Assembly: GCF_000801105.2 (NCBI RefSeq) | Contig: NC_079515.1 | Span: 38,325,920-38,389,919, forward strand | From: Raphanus sativus | Lineage: Eukaryota; Streptophyta; Magnoliopsida; Brassicales; Brassicaceae | Direction: 5' to 3' | Length of the DNA: 64,000 nucleotides | Shown: positions 33,879-48,554 of the stretch, piece by piece | How positions within the stretch are numbered: the first letter of the stretch is position 1 | Layout of the letters: each line of letters begins with the position of its first letter | Made by a program: the position numbers and the translations under genes | The notes under the pieces: model-generated | What the model was told of the DNA's origin: nothing | The model's database searches: none | Seen by the model: only the letters and a program-made list of their open reading frames with translations

Positions 33879-35318
33879 AGGGGAAATATATTTTCGAAGA
33901 TAGCCTCTTTTATGTTCACCATTAATTGATTTGTGTTAATTATCTTCACGTTACTTAAAATTACGGTATATACCATAAATGATATGGTAAGCCACTGAAC
34001 AATGTTCTCTCGTTATATGTATTAACGTATCATCACAAATCTTTTGGTCTGATCAACTAACAAAAAAAAATTACATAAATTTTAAAGTAGATCAAATTAG
34101 TATTCAACTTGTCTATTAGCAATAGTTGACGGTTAAATAAATTATGTTTATAGTTTTGATAGAATTGATCATATTTAAGAAATGTTGTATTGAGTTCAAA
34201 TATATAAGTAATTCATGTGTTCAGTGAGTATTGTAAGCATTGAGGAAGACTAGTCATTTTGCCAAAAAAAAAGGAGCTTCTAAAGAATACAGATCTGGTG
34301 TTTGATTTCAGTATCTTATTGACTTCGAGAATACATACATTTTATTGTCTTGTGATAGTCATCTTATTAAGTCTATCATTCTGTATTCTAGAGTTACTGA
34401 AAGAGAGTGAGCCCCAATTTTATTTATTCTATTCAAATAATCAACTTCTGTTTGGAAATATGTCTTCATCCACAACTTGGCGAAGTGTGTGAGATGTCAT
34501 AGGTTTTTAATCCCAAAAATCGAAATAACACATGAATTACATGACCAATCTAAGAAATGAATGAATAATCAAAAGAGAGTAATGACTCTTTGAAGGCTAT
34601 GGTGAAGATGAAGGGCGTAATGGGATCTGTGAAGGCTATGTAACTTTCCCATATATCCGGACAATTTCAGTTTTTGTATTTTGGGTATATAATGACTCTT
34701 TGTTGCAACTGAACTCACCAAAGATGTTATACTTGTTAGCTTTGTCCTCTCTTTTAAACCTCTTTTTGTAGCTGTCGACAGTATCTATAAGATATTAATT
34801 TAGCTTTTTTTAGGAACTTCATTAGAGATTTTAGCCTGATCATGTACGTTAAAGTGTCAGTTCAATTTAGAGAAAATTCGACTGATAAAGTTATTATTTA
34901 ACGTTGAGACAGTGTGATTACCCAACCAGCCGGAGAATGCCAAACCGGCCTGAAACTAAAATACCAATTACATTCTATATTAGGGTTAACTAATAGATGA
35001 GTTTACAACATCATATGTTCTGTTCCGTGTCTAAGATGCTGACGTGGTAAACATCCCTAACTGAAAACGAGGACGATCGAAACAAGACAACCCAAATTAC
35101 ACAAACAAAGAAGGGCTAAGCTCTCTGCTTCATATGAATCTATAATCGGATCTCAAACCCTTGCCGTCACGGTGAAGGTATCGTCGGCCAAACGACAACG
35201 ACGGCTCTTATGACTTAAATCTTCTTCTCGAGCCTGAGAACCAGAAACCGGTGGTCTTTCTTATCAACGTAGAATATCATGACCCCGCTTTGAAATCTCT
35301 CAGCTTTTATCTCTGAAA
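33879..35318. other. Intergenic region and ankyrin-gene promoter, no gene seen
   Basis: AT-rich. TAATGACTCTTTG appears twice (about 34579 and 34690) and GAAGGCTATG twice (34595, 34633). The last ~250 bases are less AT-rich and probably leader of the ankyrin gene. No coding frame recognised. Confidence 0.35.
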
Positions 35319-37865
35319 ATGGGATCCAGAATCCAAGAAGGTACAACGATTGGTAGATTAGGAAACACGTAACAATTTTTTTTCATTGCCCTTAGATCCT
35401 GACTCAAAACGTTACGATAATTTGTTGCGGAATTAGAAACCGTGTGAAGAGATTAGCTATACTTTTAGGGTTAGGTTTTAAATGGCCTGATGTATTTGTC
35501 ATTTGCTTGAAAAAGAAGCAAACAATGTGTTATCAATCTGACTCTTGCAGAGAAGGAGCTGGAACCGGATATGGAGAAGGGTTGGGGGACGGATCCGGTG
35601 AGTCCAGCAGGGAGCACTGTAGCGGATCTCTCCTCACCAACTCCAACCCCAAGGAAGACTCTGGTTCTGTCCAATTCGGGTAAGGCATTAATGGTGTCTA
35701 ACTCAAGCAAGTCCCTAGGACTTTCCAATTCGGGAAAACGGTTTGATCCAACGGGTAAAAAGAAGTATGTGAAACAAGTCACCGGCCGCCACAACGACAC
35801 CGAGCTTCACCTAGCTGCTCAACGAGGAGATTTGGCTGCTGTTAAACAGATTCTTAGTGACATTGATTCTCAGATCACTGGTACTATTTCAGGATCTGAT
35901 TTTGATGATGAGGTATGATGAAGCCTTCCTCTGCCCTGCCCATACTAAAGCTCAAAAATGCTGAAATTGTATTGATTCTATTGTCTTGTATTGAAAACAT
36001 AAAAAGGTAGCACAAATAATGACAGCAGTGGTAAACGAGGTGAATGAGTTGGGAGAGACACCACTTTTTACAGCTGCAGAGAAAGGCAATATTGATGTTG
36101 TCAAAGAGCTTTTGTGTTACACCACTAAAGAGTCTCTTATGCAGAAGAATCTCTCTGGATTCGACGCTTTACACATTGCTTGCAGTCAAGGCCATCGAGG
36201 TGAGTCTCACTAAGCAAAACTGTTAATAAATAAACAAAGTCTCACATCATAATTAGACATAGTTAACGAATATACAAAAAGATAAGGCCGATTCACTTAT
36301 CGCCAATTGATTTTAAGTTATAAGCGTAACTTTAACACAAACCTTTTTTGGAAAAAAGAAAGATTCATAATTTTTCTGACCAAGACCTTGTTTTATTGCA
36401 GCTATTGTCCAGTTACTGCTTGAGCATGAACCTCTACTGAGTAAAACAGTAGCTCAATCAAACGCAACACCACTTGTTTCAGCTGCAACGCGAGGGCATT
36501 CAGAAGTAGTAAATGAATTGCTTGCTAAAGACTCGAGCTTGCTTGAGATATCAAGATCTAATGGGAAAAACGCGCTTCACTTAGCTGCACGTCAAGGCCA
36601 TGTGGATATCGTGAGAACGTTGCTTGATAGAGATCCTCAATTAGCAAGACGAACAGACAAGAAAGGACAAACGTCTTTGCATATGGCTGTGAAAGGAATT
36701 AGCTCAGAAGTAGTGAGATTACTCCTTCGAGCTGATCCCGCTATCGTCATGCTTCCTGACAAGTTTGGTAACACCGTGTTGCATATCGCCACACGAAAGA
36801 AAAGAGCAGAGGTAAAATAACAAAGTTGATTGTTTCACACTCTATTTGTTGTTCGGTTTGATTCTTGATTCTTGATTTTATTTTTATAATTATTGATTCT
36901 TGATTTATTTTATGATTCTTGTATTTATGATTATTGGTTCTTGTGTTTATGATTCTTGATTCTTGTTTTACAATTATTTATTGTTGATTTTCTCTTCTTT
37001 TTATTCTTGTTTTGATTTGTAGATTGTGAATGAGCTGTTACAACTTCCTGATACAAACGTGAATGCGCTAACACGAGACCACAAAACCGCTTACGACATA
37101 GCTGAAGGACTCACTCATTCAGAGGAAACACAAGAGATCAAAGACATTTTATCCCGTTGCGGTGCGCTCAAAGCCAACGAGCTGAACCAGCCAAGAGACG
37201 AGCTGAGAAAGACCGTGACCGAGATTAAAAAAGACGTCCATACGCAGCTCGAACAAACTCGAAGAACCAACAAAAACGTCGACGGGATCGCCAAGGAGCT
37301 AAGGAAACTCCACAGAGCTGGAATCAACAATGCTACAAACTCGGTAACCGTCGTGGCTGTCCTCTTCGCCACCGTGGCATTCGCCGCCATTTTCACGGTT
37401 CCCGGAGGCGACGACGACAACGGTGTGGCCGTGATGGTCCACGCAACATCGTTCAAGATATTCTTTATATTCAACGCGATTGCGCTCTTCACTTCGTTAG
37501 CGGTAGTTGTCGTGCAGATCACGCTAGTGAGAGGAGAGACTAAAACGGAAAGACGTGTGGTGGAAGTAATCAATAAGCTGATGTGGCTCGCCTCTGTCTG
37601 CACCAGCGTGGCATTTATTTCTTCCTCGTATATTGTGGTTGGTCGAAGGAATAGATACGCAGCGATTGTGGTTACGGTCATAGGAACCGTGACTATGACC
37701 GGGATTTTGAGTATAATGACTTACTATGTTGTGAAATCTAAGAGGACGAGGAAGGTGAGGAAGAAGGAGAAGAAGAAGAAGTTTGGTAGAAATGGGACAG
37801 GCTCATGGCATAATGCGAATCCGTCGGAGACTGAATCCGAGGTGAATCCAATTTACGCTATCTGA
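35319..37865 (+). CDS. ITN1-like ankyrin-repeat membrane protein with PGG domain
   Basis: Five exons: 35319-35340, 35551-35912, 36007-36199, 36402-36811 and 37023-37865, 609 aa. An N-terminal Ser/Pro-rich segment with repeated LSNSGK motifs is followed by KKKYVKQVTGRHNDTELHLA. About six ankyrin repeats come next (GETPLFTAAEKGNIDVVKEL, GFDALHIACSQGHRAIVQLL, NATPLVSAATRGHSEVVNEL, GKNALHLAARQGHVDIVRTL, GQTSLHMAVKGISSEVVRLL, GNTVLHIATRKKRAEIV). A linker (GALKANELNQPRDELRKTV) leads to a PGG domain with about four membrane segments (NSVTVVAVLFATVAFAAIF, VPGG, FKIFFIFNAIALFTSLAVVV). It is very close to Arabidopsis ITN1, linked to salt and ABA responses; the syntenic gene is At3g09550. Likely at the plasma membrane. 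Confidence 0.93.
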
Positions 37866-38594
37866 TCGTTGATGATGATTGATTATCAATGGAAAACTCG
37901 TGTTATTTTTTGTTCTTGATCTATGTAAGTGTAGTTTTTTTTACTAAGGTCGTATACATAACATTGTTACATCGTATATCATTCTTTTCCTATTGTATCA
38001 ACTCCTTAACATGAGATATTGCAAGTAGAGACAAGTTTGAGCTCTTTCTTGTGTACAAAGTCATAGAATATGCTTACAAAAGTCCAATAATGGAGTTTCA
38101 CAGCTCATTTCTAACTGATTTCTATAGTCACCTTTTCTACCGGTAGTTTCCTGAATTTTCCATGGGTTTTAATCTTCATGTGGATGTGAGAGCAAACACG
38201 CTTGAAACCATTAATAAATCTATACATTACACTGGATAATAAAAGCTTAGAGGTCATGAGCGACTTAGATGAAACATGTCACTGGCGAGGAGTATACAGA
38301 TTGGTTTAGACATCCGCTGCAGATCAGTTCTAGACCGGTTTTACTGAAAATTATTTTATATGGCGCTTAGGCTAATCCTCTGTATAACGCTTATGATTTT
38401 TGGAACAATGGGAAGTTAAAACAAAATCTAAAAATACACTACAGTTTTTTTGGTTTTATAATGTTTTTGCATCAACCTAAATATAAGAATTCAACAATCT
38501 GTTAAAATGGAAATCTCTAACTGAATAACATAACAAAAACAAAAACCTTAGAAACAGAGAAACTCATGATGAGACACAACAATAATACAAAGAC
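37866..38594. other. Intergenic region, no gene seen
   Basis: 3' UTR of the ankyrin gene followed by AT-rich DNA and the promoter of the CAP gene. No distinctive element. Confidence 0.35.
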
Positions 38595-39173
38595 ATGGAG
38601 ATGTCTGTCAACTTGTCTCACCCATCATCATGTCTTTTCTTTATCCTCCTTCTCTTCTCCGATCATCATTCCGCCGCAGGAACTTACATCCCCGGCATGT
38701 CAAATGCGGCGGCACGTATGTTCAACAGAGCGAGGAAAGCAAAACAAGCGAGGGAGTTTCTAAACGCTCACAACGTAGCACGTGAGTCTTCAGGCGTGCC
38801 ACCTCTTGGATGGCACAAAGGCCTGGCCCGGTTCGCTCATAAATGGGCCATACAACGTAAGCCCGACTGCAGTATGCAACATTCAGGAGGGCCTTACGGC
38901 GAGAACATTTTTTGGTACCGGGAGAAGAAGACGTGGTGGCCGGAGAGAGTGGTGATGAAATGGTTTGAAGAGAGGTTTAACTACGAGTCGAAATCAAACA
39001 CGTGCGCATCGGGAGAGATGTGCGGTCATTACACGCAGATCGTGTGGCGAGACACGACAGCTGTTGGATGCGCACGTGTGAAATGTGATGAAGGTCGTGG
39101 GTTTCTTGTGGTGTGCGAGTATAATCCACGTGGGAATTACGAAGGTGAAAGCCCTTTTGATCAAAACCAGTAA
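38595..39173 (+). CDS. CAP-superfamily / PR-1-like secreted protein
   Basis: Single exon, 192 aa. Residues 1-28 form a signal peptide (SCLFFILLLFSDHHSAAG). The CAP domain spans about residues 50-187: FLNAHNVARESSGVPPLGW, LARFAHKWAIQ, HSGGPYGENIFW, CGHYTQIVWRDTTAVGCARV (CAP1 signature) and FLVVCEYNPRGNYEGESPF (CAP2 signature). The conserved His residues and the six disulfide-forming Cys positions are present. PR-1 proteins are sterol-binding and release a C-terminal CAPE peptide; here the equivalent would be PRGNYEGESPF followed by DQNQ. Two other in-frame Met residues lie close by, but the chosen start gives the best leader. Corresponds to At3g09590. Confidence 0.92.
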   Translation: MEMSVNLSHPSSCLFFILLLFSDHHSAAGTYIPGMSNAAARMFNRARKAKQAREFLNAHNVARESSGVPPLGWHKGLARFAHKWAIQRKPDCSMQHSGGPYGENIFWYREKKTWWPERVVMKWFEERFNYESKSNTCASGEMCGHYTQIVWRDTTAVGCARVKCDEGRGFLVVCEYNPRGNYEGESPFDQNQ

Positions 39174-39990
39174 ACGAGAGATGTTTTAGAGATTGAAGAC
39201 ATGTTTTTTTTTTCTTTTCTTCTTTCCTGTATACATATATAAAGCCAAGATGGGATTGAAATTGTTCTTGGAATGGTTTAAGGAAAATTTTAAGTTGATA
39301 TATAATGTGTCCCTATTTGGTTGATAATGTAATGATCAAATATTCGAAATAACTTACGCACTACTTATCGTAAGTGAAACTATTTTTGTTCGTTTGTAAG
39401 AAAACCATTATTATCACTATCCGAGAAAGAAACATATATATATTATCAGTTACAATAAAAATATAAATATTATTGCTTAAATTGATTGATACATATTTTT
39501 GAATTAGCAGGAACATAATCATTCAAATAAAAACCACAAGATTGGGATATTAATTTGGATGCAAACTTAACTCAGTCTTGTGATTTTTTTATGTTTTTTG
39601 CTTATGATGTTTTTGCATTTGAGATTATTACGATTCAGAATTTGTTAGAAAAAAGATATTTCTCATTAGTCTCAATGGTCAGCTATACAAGTGTATATAT
39701 ACAATCAAAATTACTAAACCAAACTAATCCAATTCTCAATAAATTAGTAAACCGACGAAAGAAAACCGGTTTAACTCTAATAGAGATAGTAATATGTACT
39801 TATTAATATAGTCTTCTTCATCTTCCTCTTCCTGGAATACATACAAGAAAAAACTTATAACCCTATCTAAATATTACTCGAGTTAGTAGCTAGAGAGAGA
39901 TAACTGCTTAGATGAAACTTGGAAGTCTAGTAATCACAGATTCACAATCACACTCAAACATTATGGGCTATTAATAGCTAGATATGCTCG
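39174..39990. other. Intergenic region, no gene seen
   Basis: AT-rich; CAP-gene 3' UTR and spacer. An open frame at 39555-39806 has no family resemblance and low-complexity codon use. Confidence 0.35.
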
Positions 39991-40004
39991 TTAGTTTAAA
40001 ATAA

Positions 40005-41777
<1,773 letters not shown>

Positions 41778-42590
41778 TACTATCTATCATATGCGTGAAA
41801 TGTTGTTGTCTTTAGTTAAAGGTTTTGGTTTTATATCTATTTGGTTTTTTTATGTCGTAATTCTAAGTTCAGCTTTGGACAAGTTATGTCATTTTTCATT
41901 TTTGGACCTTGCTTTCATCAATCGAACCAAGTTTAAGACAGCTTTATTCTTTTATCAGTTTTTATTACTTTATATTTCGTTATTAGAACTTAATTCTATA
42001 TACTCTTTCTCATGGTTTTCTAATTTCGTGAGTAGATTCTTTGCCACCCAAATAAAGTAAACCATTGGTTGTCATAACTTCAATATCCATGTAAATAATA
42101 ATTACAAAAGCCTAATAGTTCTAAAAATTAACAACAGATCCTCAACAGTTACAAGCTTTCATGCAAATTTAAATCACTGCTCTCAGTTCTTGAGATGGAA
42201 GATTCAGGATCTTCATAACATTTTTATTTTTTTTATCTAACGTTCTCAAAATAAAGTAATAGGGGGGTTTCATAGCTATGGGTTTTATAAACGGGCCCAA
42301 TTGATTGAACCCTAGACCCAGTCACTACCTGTTCGCCACGTGGACTATCCGGCAATGTAAGAAGTTACCAGAAAAAAAGACACAGAAACGAGAAACCCGT
42401 TTCTTTCTGGTTCAGTTTGACGTCTTCATCTACTTGAAAGAAACCACCTCCCGCCGCCGGAAAACCGCAGTCTCACCACCACCACCGCCGTAGGTTTGTT
42501 GACCTCTCTCTCTCTCTCTCTCTCTCTTTGATTTGTTGAGAAACGAAGTGAAGTAATTTCTGATTACATTTCTATTTTAGGGTTTTAGTC
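41778..42590. promoter_or_regulatory. RPL4 3' flank and leader/promoter of the PWWP gene
   Basis: Left part is RPL4 3' UTR. Right part has ACGGGCCCAATTG (42293), GAACCCTAGACCC (42308) and a (CT)n tract at 42505-42528 just before the start, typical of a leader. The open frame 42305-42493 is GC-rich leader and not a recognised protein. Confidence 0.4.
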
Positions 42591-44507
42591 ATGTCGACGG
42601 AACAAGAACGTCTAGGGTCCGACGCTGCTGATGAAAGTAAGGCGTCGAGGGTTGATATCCGAATGTCTGAACTCCCAGCTGATGTTCAAGATCAGGAGCT
42701 AGATGGAGATAACAAGCAAGAAGGCTGCGTCGTCGTTGAACCAGGAGCTTCTTCAGCTGGTGATGATCTTGGAATGACCAAGGAGAAAGAATCTGTAAAT
42801 GGAAGTTCAGATCTGGTCTTAGGAACAACCACTAAGGAAAGTGAGAAGAAGGAAGTCTCAGTTAATGTTGAAAAAGAAGAACCTGACATAAAGCAAGGAA
42901 CAGAAGCTGAGAGCTTGGATGATATTGAGTGTTTTATGGGTTTAGATCCATACGAAAGCAAGGATGAGAGTGCTTTGGATACTGATGACAATACTCCTGT
43001 GACTTTGAAAGTGAAGCTCTCTGACTCAGATTTAGTCTGGGCTAAAGTGAGGAGCCATCCGTGGTGGCCTGGACAGGTCTTTGACGCCTCTGCTGCGACA
43101 GACAAGGCGAAGAAGCATTTCAAGAAAGGAAGCTTTTTAGTTACATACTTCGGAGACTGCTCCTTCGCTTGGAACGACGCGTCAAAGGTAAAGCCTTTCC
43201 GACATCATTTCTCTCAAATGGCGAAGCAGAGTAGCCTGCCTAGTTTTGTCGATGCCGTTGATTTCGCTTTGGAAGAGGTGTCGAGAAGGATAGAGTTCGG
43301 TTTAGCTTGTTCTTGTATCTCGGAGGAAGTCTATCAGAGGATCAAGACTCAGAAGATAATCAATCCTGGAATCAGAGAAGATTATAGCATAGTACAAGGG
43401 GGAGACAAGGTCTCAAGTGCGGAACTCTTTGAACCTGCAGAACTTGTGGAGTATGTGAAGCGTTTAGCATGCTCTCCAAGCTATGATCCTTCTTCTGATG
43501 AGCTGCAGTTTGTAAGTCAGAGAGCTAGGTTATTGGCTTTTAATCGCTGGAAAGGCTATACCGACCTCCCTGAGTTTGAGACACTTCAAGGATCAGTGGA
43601 GTCTGCACCCAAGATATCTCCTGAAGATACTGAAGTGAAAGAGTCTGCTCCTGAACCGAAAAAGAAAAAGAGTAAACAAGTGAAAGAGTCTTCTCCTGAA
43701 CCGAAAAAGAGTAAACAAGTTTATACTAAAAGGAGAAAGACAGAAGACAAAGATCAGTGTAAACTTGATGGAGTGTTTGAGTATGAGGACACTACTACTA
43801 CTGTTGTGAAGAAAAAGGAGAAAACTTTGGCAGAGTTCATTGCTGAGAAACGCTTAAGCAAAAGTCATGGTAAGAGATCAGATGAAAATGCGGTTAGGAA
43901 GCAGGATGGTGAAAAGAAACGCAAGGTTGTGCATTCAGAACCTGCCAAGTCTTCTTCTGCCAAAAGGATGAAGACAGAAGATTCAGGATCGCCAATGTCT
44001 CCTCCCAAGAATGATCAGAAGATTACACCAATGAAGGCTAAAACAAGTTTTGGAATTGGGGAGAGCATATTGAGAGTAGCAAACCAAATGCATTGTTCAA
44101 CACCTACTGGACTTGTGCCTTGCAGTAAGAACAATAGCAGCGGAAAAAGTAAACCTAAAAGAGAGCCATCTCTTAGTGAAACACTTTCAAGCCGTCACTC
44201 TGCTTCTACTACCAAGGCCTCAAGTGGGAAACCCAATCTCATCAGCATAGACAAGCTACAATCAGGACAAGTTTCACATGTCGGAAAGGAAACACCTAAT
44301 AGTGAACTTGTAGAAGAGTCGATGTCGGAGGTCAAGAACTTGAAAGGCTCCTCTGATGAAAAGATGGTAAATGAAGAAGCTGCAAGCATTGTGGGTGAGA
44401 TGACTAGTGAGGATAGCAAACAAACTGAAGAGAAGATCACTGGCTCGGACTTGAAAGTGAAAGAGCAGCATGTCAACAAGAACTGCCCTGAAGAATCTTC
44501 TGCGTAG
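42591..44507 (+). CDS. PWWP-domain chromatin protein
   Basis: Single exon, 638 aa, nuclear by composition. An acidic N-terminal third leads to the PWWP domain at about residues 145-215 (SDLVWAKVRSHPWWPGQVFD, FLVTYFGDCSFAWND, SKVKPFRHHF). A helical extension follows (FVDAVDFALEEVSRRIEFGL, LVEYVKRLA, QLFVSQRARLLAFNRWKGY-type block). The C-terminal half is Lys/Ser/Glu-rich with KR-type nuclear localisation signals and a local duplication, KESAPEPKKKKSKQ/KESSPEPKKSKQ (about residues 350-377). Plant PWWP proteins of this type bind methylated histone H3 and work with Polycomb or chromatin-modifying partners; the partner here is unknown. The syntenic gene is At3g09670. Confidence 0.9.
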   Translation: MSTEQERLGSDAADESKASRVDIRMSELPADVQDQELDGDNKQEGCVVVEPGASSAGDDLGMTKEKESVNGSSDLVLGTTTKESEKKEVSVNVEKEEPDIKQGTEAESLDDIECFMGLDPYESKDESALDTDDNTPVTLKVKLSDSDLVWAKVRSHPWWPGQVFDASAATDKAKKHFKKGSFLVTYFGDCSFAWNDASKVKPFRHHFSQMAKQSSLPSFVDAVDFALEEVSRRIEFGLACSCISEEVYQRIKTQKIINPGIREDYSIVQGGDKVSSAELFEPAELVEYVKRLACSPSYDPSSDELQFVSQRARLLAFNRWKGYTDLPEFETLQGSVESAPKISPEDTEVKESAPEPKKKKSKQVKESSPEPKKSKQVYTKRRKTEDKDQCKLDGVFEYEDTTTTVVKKKEKTLAEFIAEKRLSKSHGKRSDENAVRKQDGEKKRKVVHSEPAKSSSAKRMKTEDSGSPMSPPKNDQKITPMKAKTSFGIGESILRVANQMHCSTPTGLVPCSKNNSSGKSKPKREPSLSETLSSRHSASTTKASSGKPNLISIDKLQSGQVSHVGKETPNSELVEESMSEVKNLKGSSDEKMVNEEAASIVGEMTSEDSKQTEEKITGSDLKVKEQHVNKNCPEESSA

Positions 44508-44911
44508 TAGGGAGGCTGACCTTTACCGCCTAATGCACTAATCAGAACAAGACTTCGGTTATAGACTCTTTGTAGACAACTTTTGTTTTCTTTCCAAGTT
44601 TTAGGTTTGTATCTGATTATATTTGAGCAGACCAATACCTTAAAAGTATGAAAAAAGTTACAACCTTATTTATTGTTTCCAGTTTAATGAAATTCACTAA
44701 GATCTAAAGAGTGACACACTGACAGCTTCAAAGTAACTATAATGCTTTAGGCAACGTGAATCAAAAACTGATGAAACAAAACCGAGTTTAAAACTCAACC
44801 ACTGGTACACATGTTCGAGAATCTTGAAGCAGAACAAAGGTAAAATGGCTTCAAAGCCTTCAAGTATCAAAAATCCATTAACAAAACAAGCTTAAGAAAA
44901 CAGTAGAGAGT
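44508..44911. other. Convergent 3' flanks of the PWWP and RPS23 genes
   Basis: 3' UTR sequence from both sides. No gene seen. Confidence 0.4.
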
Positions 44912-45864
<953 letters not shown>

Positions 45865-46606
45865 GTTTGCGACGGCGAGAGAGAGTGAGAAGAGAGACTT
45901 GACTGCAAGTGCTTAAGGCGTGAGAGCTAGAGAGGAACCCTAAAGCTAAGAAGCAATTTATATAGGGTTGTCAATTGATATGCAATCCGGTCTGGTGTAA
46001 ACCGGTTTTCTATAAGAAGACGGATTGATGAGATTTTAATTGGATTTTGTGGTTTTCTTCTTTAATAAAAACTAAAAAGGCATACATACCGGTAACTACT
46101 GAATTTTGTTGGGTTAGATAAAAAAAAGAAGTGAATTTTGTTGAAAAGAAAACTTAGAGTGATTGATAAGCTTTTATAAATATTTTTTTTGCTACTAAAA
46201 ACAGTTAATTATCTTAATTATTATTTAAAAATTAATTAAACCATATTTTATAATTTTTAATACATTTTGGCGATTTTATTTTGTAAGATATTTACGTTTT
46301 AGCCATTTGTTTACAATGTGACGAGAGAGAGCTGGTTTACTTGAATTCAGTTTTTACAAATCAAATGTGGTATGGTTTGATCCAGGCTCAGAAGTCAGAA
46401 CTAATAACATCAAAAGTATTCGATAATGTAACCAATATCGAAAAAAAACATTAGAAATGTTATATGATTGACAGAGACTTTAAACTGCACATTCATGTAA
46501 CCAACATTGCATTGCTTTGCATGTAGTTGACACAAAACTCAGAACACCATCCTTGGTGCAAAAAAAGAGAGAGAGAGAGAGTATATAGTGGTAAATAGAA
46601 AAACAA
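45865..46606. promoter_or_regulatory. RPS23 promoter and intergenic DNA
   Basis: On the minus strand TTTAGGGTTCC (around 45933-45944) is a telobox-like motif just before the leader, shared in type with the RPL4 and RPL35 promoters. The rest is AT-rich spacer with a GA-repeat (46568-46581). No gene seen. Confidence 0.45.
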
Positions 46607-48554
46607 CTAGGTTAAGTCACACGGCATCCTCACCGCTTTTAAAACGCCGTTTTCAACCTTGGGCGGGGCTGTGGATCGTCTAGGTTTTGGTGCAGGAGAA
46701 ACTCGTTTCTTTGCTGCAGCAGGTGCTTTCTCCCGTAAAACATCATTACTTTCCTCTTTGGTTGCCTTGGTTGCAGAAGACGAGCTTTGGGCCTTGAGCT
46801 CGCCTCTTGCTGGTTTTGTTGGAACCATGTTGCGACGTCTAGCCGTTGAGCTAGCCAGACCTTCGTCATCACTAACCGATGACCTTCCAATGCTCTGCCT
46901 ACGGTTCTTATTCGAGCTCGTGGCTGTTTCATGAGCTGGCTTTGTGGGAACCATGTTGCGACGTTGAGCCGTTGAGCTGGCCAGCCCTTCGTCGTCACTA
47001 ACCGATGACCTTGTATTGACGTTCCTACGGTTTTTCTCCGAGCTCTTGGCGATTGCATCGGTGGTCTTGGGTCTTATAGACGGTGGGGTTGGCTTGTTCT
47101 TTCGCTGGTTGGTGGATGATGTTGATTTTGATGGGGTATTTGGATGAGTCGAGCTACTACTGAAATTTTTGCGGTTTGAAGAGTTTGTGACTTCTCCTCC
47201 ATGGTATGGTTTAGCGGTGCTGCTTTCTTCTTTCTCTGAGCTTTCCCATGACCGGTCAGCCGTCCACCTTTCAGACCAGCTCCAACCCCAAGTAAGGTTA
47301 TTAGGATCCATGAACATAGTCATCGTAGGTTTCAAGCTTCTCTTCAAGTGTTGCTGCAAATTTGAGGCACATATAATATATAATATATACATATATATAT
47401 ATATGAACTGTAATACATGTACACACATGAAAGTAAGTTTACCTGATGTGTGGATGCATAAGCCAATGCCCTTTCTCTTCTCATTGTCGCCTCATACTTA
47501 TTCAACAAACCTGCTTCAACTTGTTTCTTGGAATGATTATTATTACCCCCATTCTACAGAAGAAAGAGCAAACATCTTAGGATTTATAGGAAATATATAC
47601 AAGTAAGAGATCCCATCAGAAGATGCGCCTGAGTGAGAAAAAATGTGGGCAGCATAAATGAGACATAGAGTGAGAGAGAGAGAGACCTTGGAGCCTCTTA
47701 GTTCTTTGGCATGCTTCTGAAGGAGTTGCTTATGGCGAGCATGATTCTCTTGTACCATCCGGATTCTCCTAGACTGGATCTGTGACTGTACACGAGCGAG
47801 AGTTTGCATAGATTTAAGGGTATGTGAAGCTTGCCTTTGTACAACCGATCCTTCCATCAATGACTTAAGTCTGACCAACCTCCTCATTCTCGTTGATTCT
47901 TGTCTTGCCTACATTGTAGAAAATTATCAAAAGTTAAGAATCCTCAAATTGTAACTAGAAAGCAAAAATAAACCAAAACAGATTTGAATCTATTCAACTT
48001 CTTTTTTAACCAGAAAGATGCATAACTAAACAAGTTCTAAGCAACCCATGAATGACCAAGTACACATACCAAATGTCCTCTGAATGTGGACTGGATAAAG
48101 ATGGCAGCTGCATCTTCCTTTGACTTCCCTGCAAACCTATCAGGTGCAGCTGGTGGAGGAGCAAACTCAGGGGAAGATGGAGTTGATGAATCTACAAGAT
48201 CATCATCTTCTTCTTCTTCTTCTTCTGAAGGAGGATGAGACAGATTCATCTTCTTCTTCTTCTTGTGTTCGTAGTTGACCTCATCAACTCTGACCTCAAA
48301 CTGAGGAGGAGAACTTCTGGATCTTGTAACCAATACAGGATAAGAAATGACACTCTCCTCAACCGATTCGTGTTTCAACTTCTGCAACAAGAAAACCATC
48401 AAATTAAAAAGCATATGATTCTTACATCAGTAGTATAATATGAAAAGCTCAAGAGTGCTAAAAGATAATAAGAAACTTGATGATGTGATGATACCTTTAC
48501 ATCTGGACTAAAAGCCTTCTTTACGTTCTCCAGCCATTTCGCTTTCTTGACCAT
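46607..48554 (-). CDS. IQD1: IQ67-domain protein (IQD1-like, calmodulin-binding)
   Basis: Calmodulin-recruiting scaffold on microtubules and in the nucleus. Arabidopsis IQD1 affects glucosinolate levels and insect defence. Five exons: 48554-48495, 48381-48070, 47908-47687, 47553-47443 and 47353-46607, 483 aa. It opens MVKKAKWLENVKKAFSPD. Then comes the IQ67 domain with AAAIFIQSTFRGHLARQEST spanning an exon junction at the family-typical place, RMRRLVRLKSLMEGSVVQRQ and LARVQSQIQSRRIRM. Later YEATMRRERALAYASTHQ and LTWGWSWSERW are IQD hallmarks. The basic, Ser-rich C terminus contains two copies of a 42-residue unit (VSDDEGLASSTA-RRNMVPTKPA). An acidic Glu run lies near residue 70. Corresponds to At3g09710. 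Confidence 0.94.

Noticed and set aside
33770..33903. Possible frameshift at the EXO70H C-terminus
   Set aside because: The core domain ends normally at YLSELFSG, and EXO70H tails vary in length and sequence, so there is no evidence of a sequence break.
37115..37681. 188-codon minus-strand frame in the last ankyrin-gene exon
   Set aside because: Antisense to the PGG/transmembrane region; no family resemblance, explained by codon bias of the real gene.
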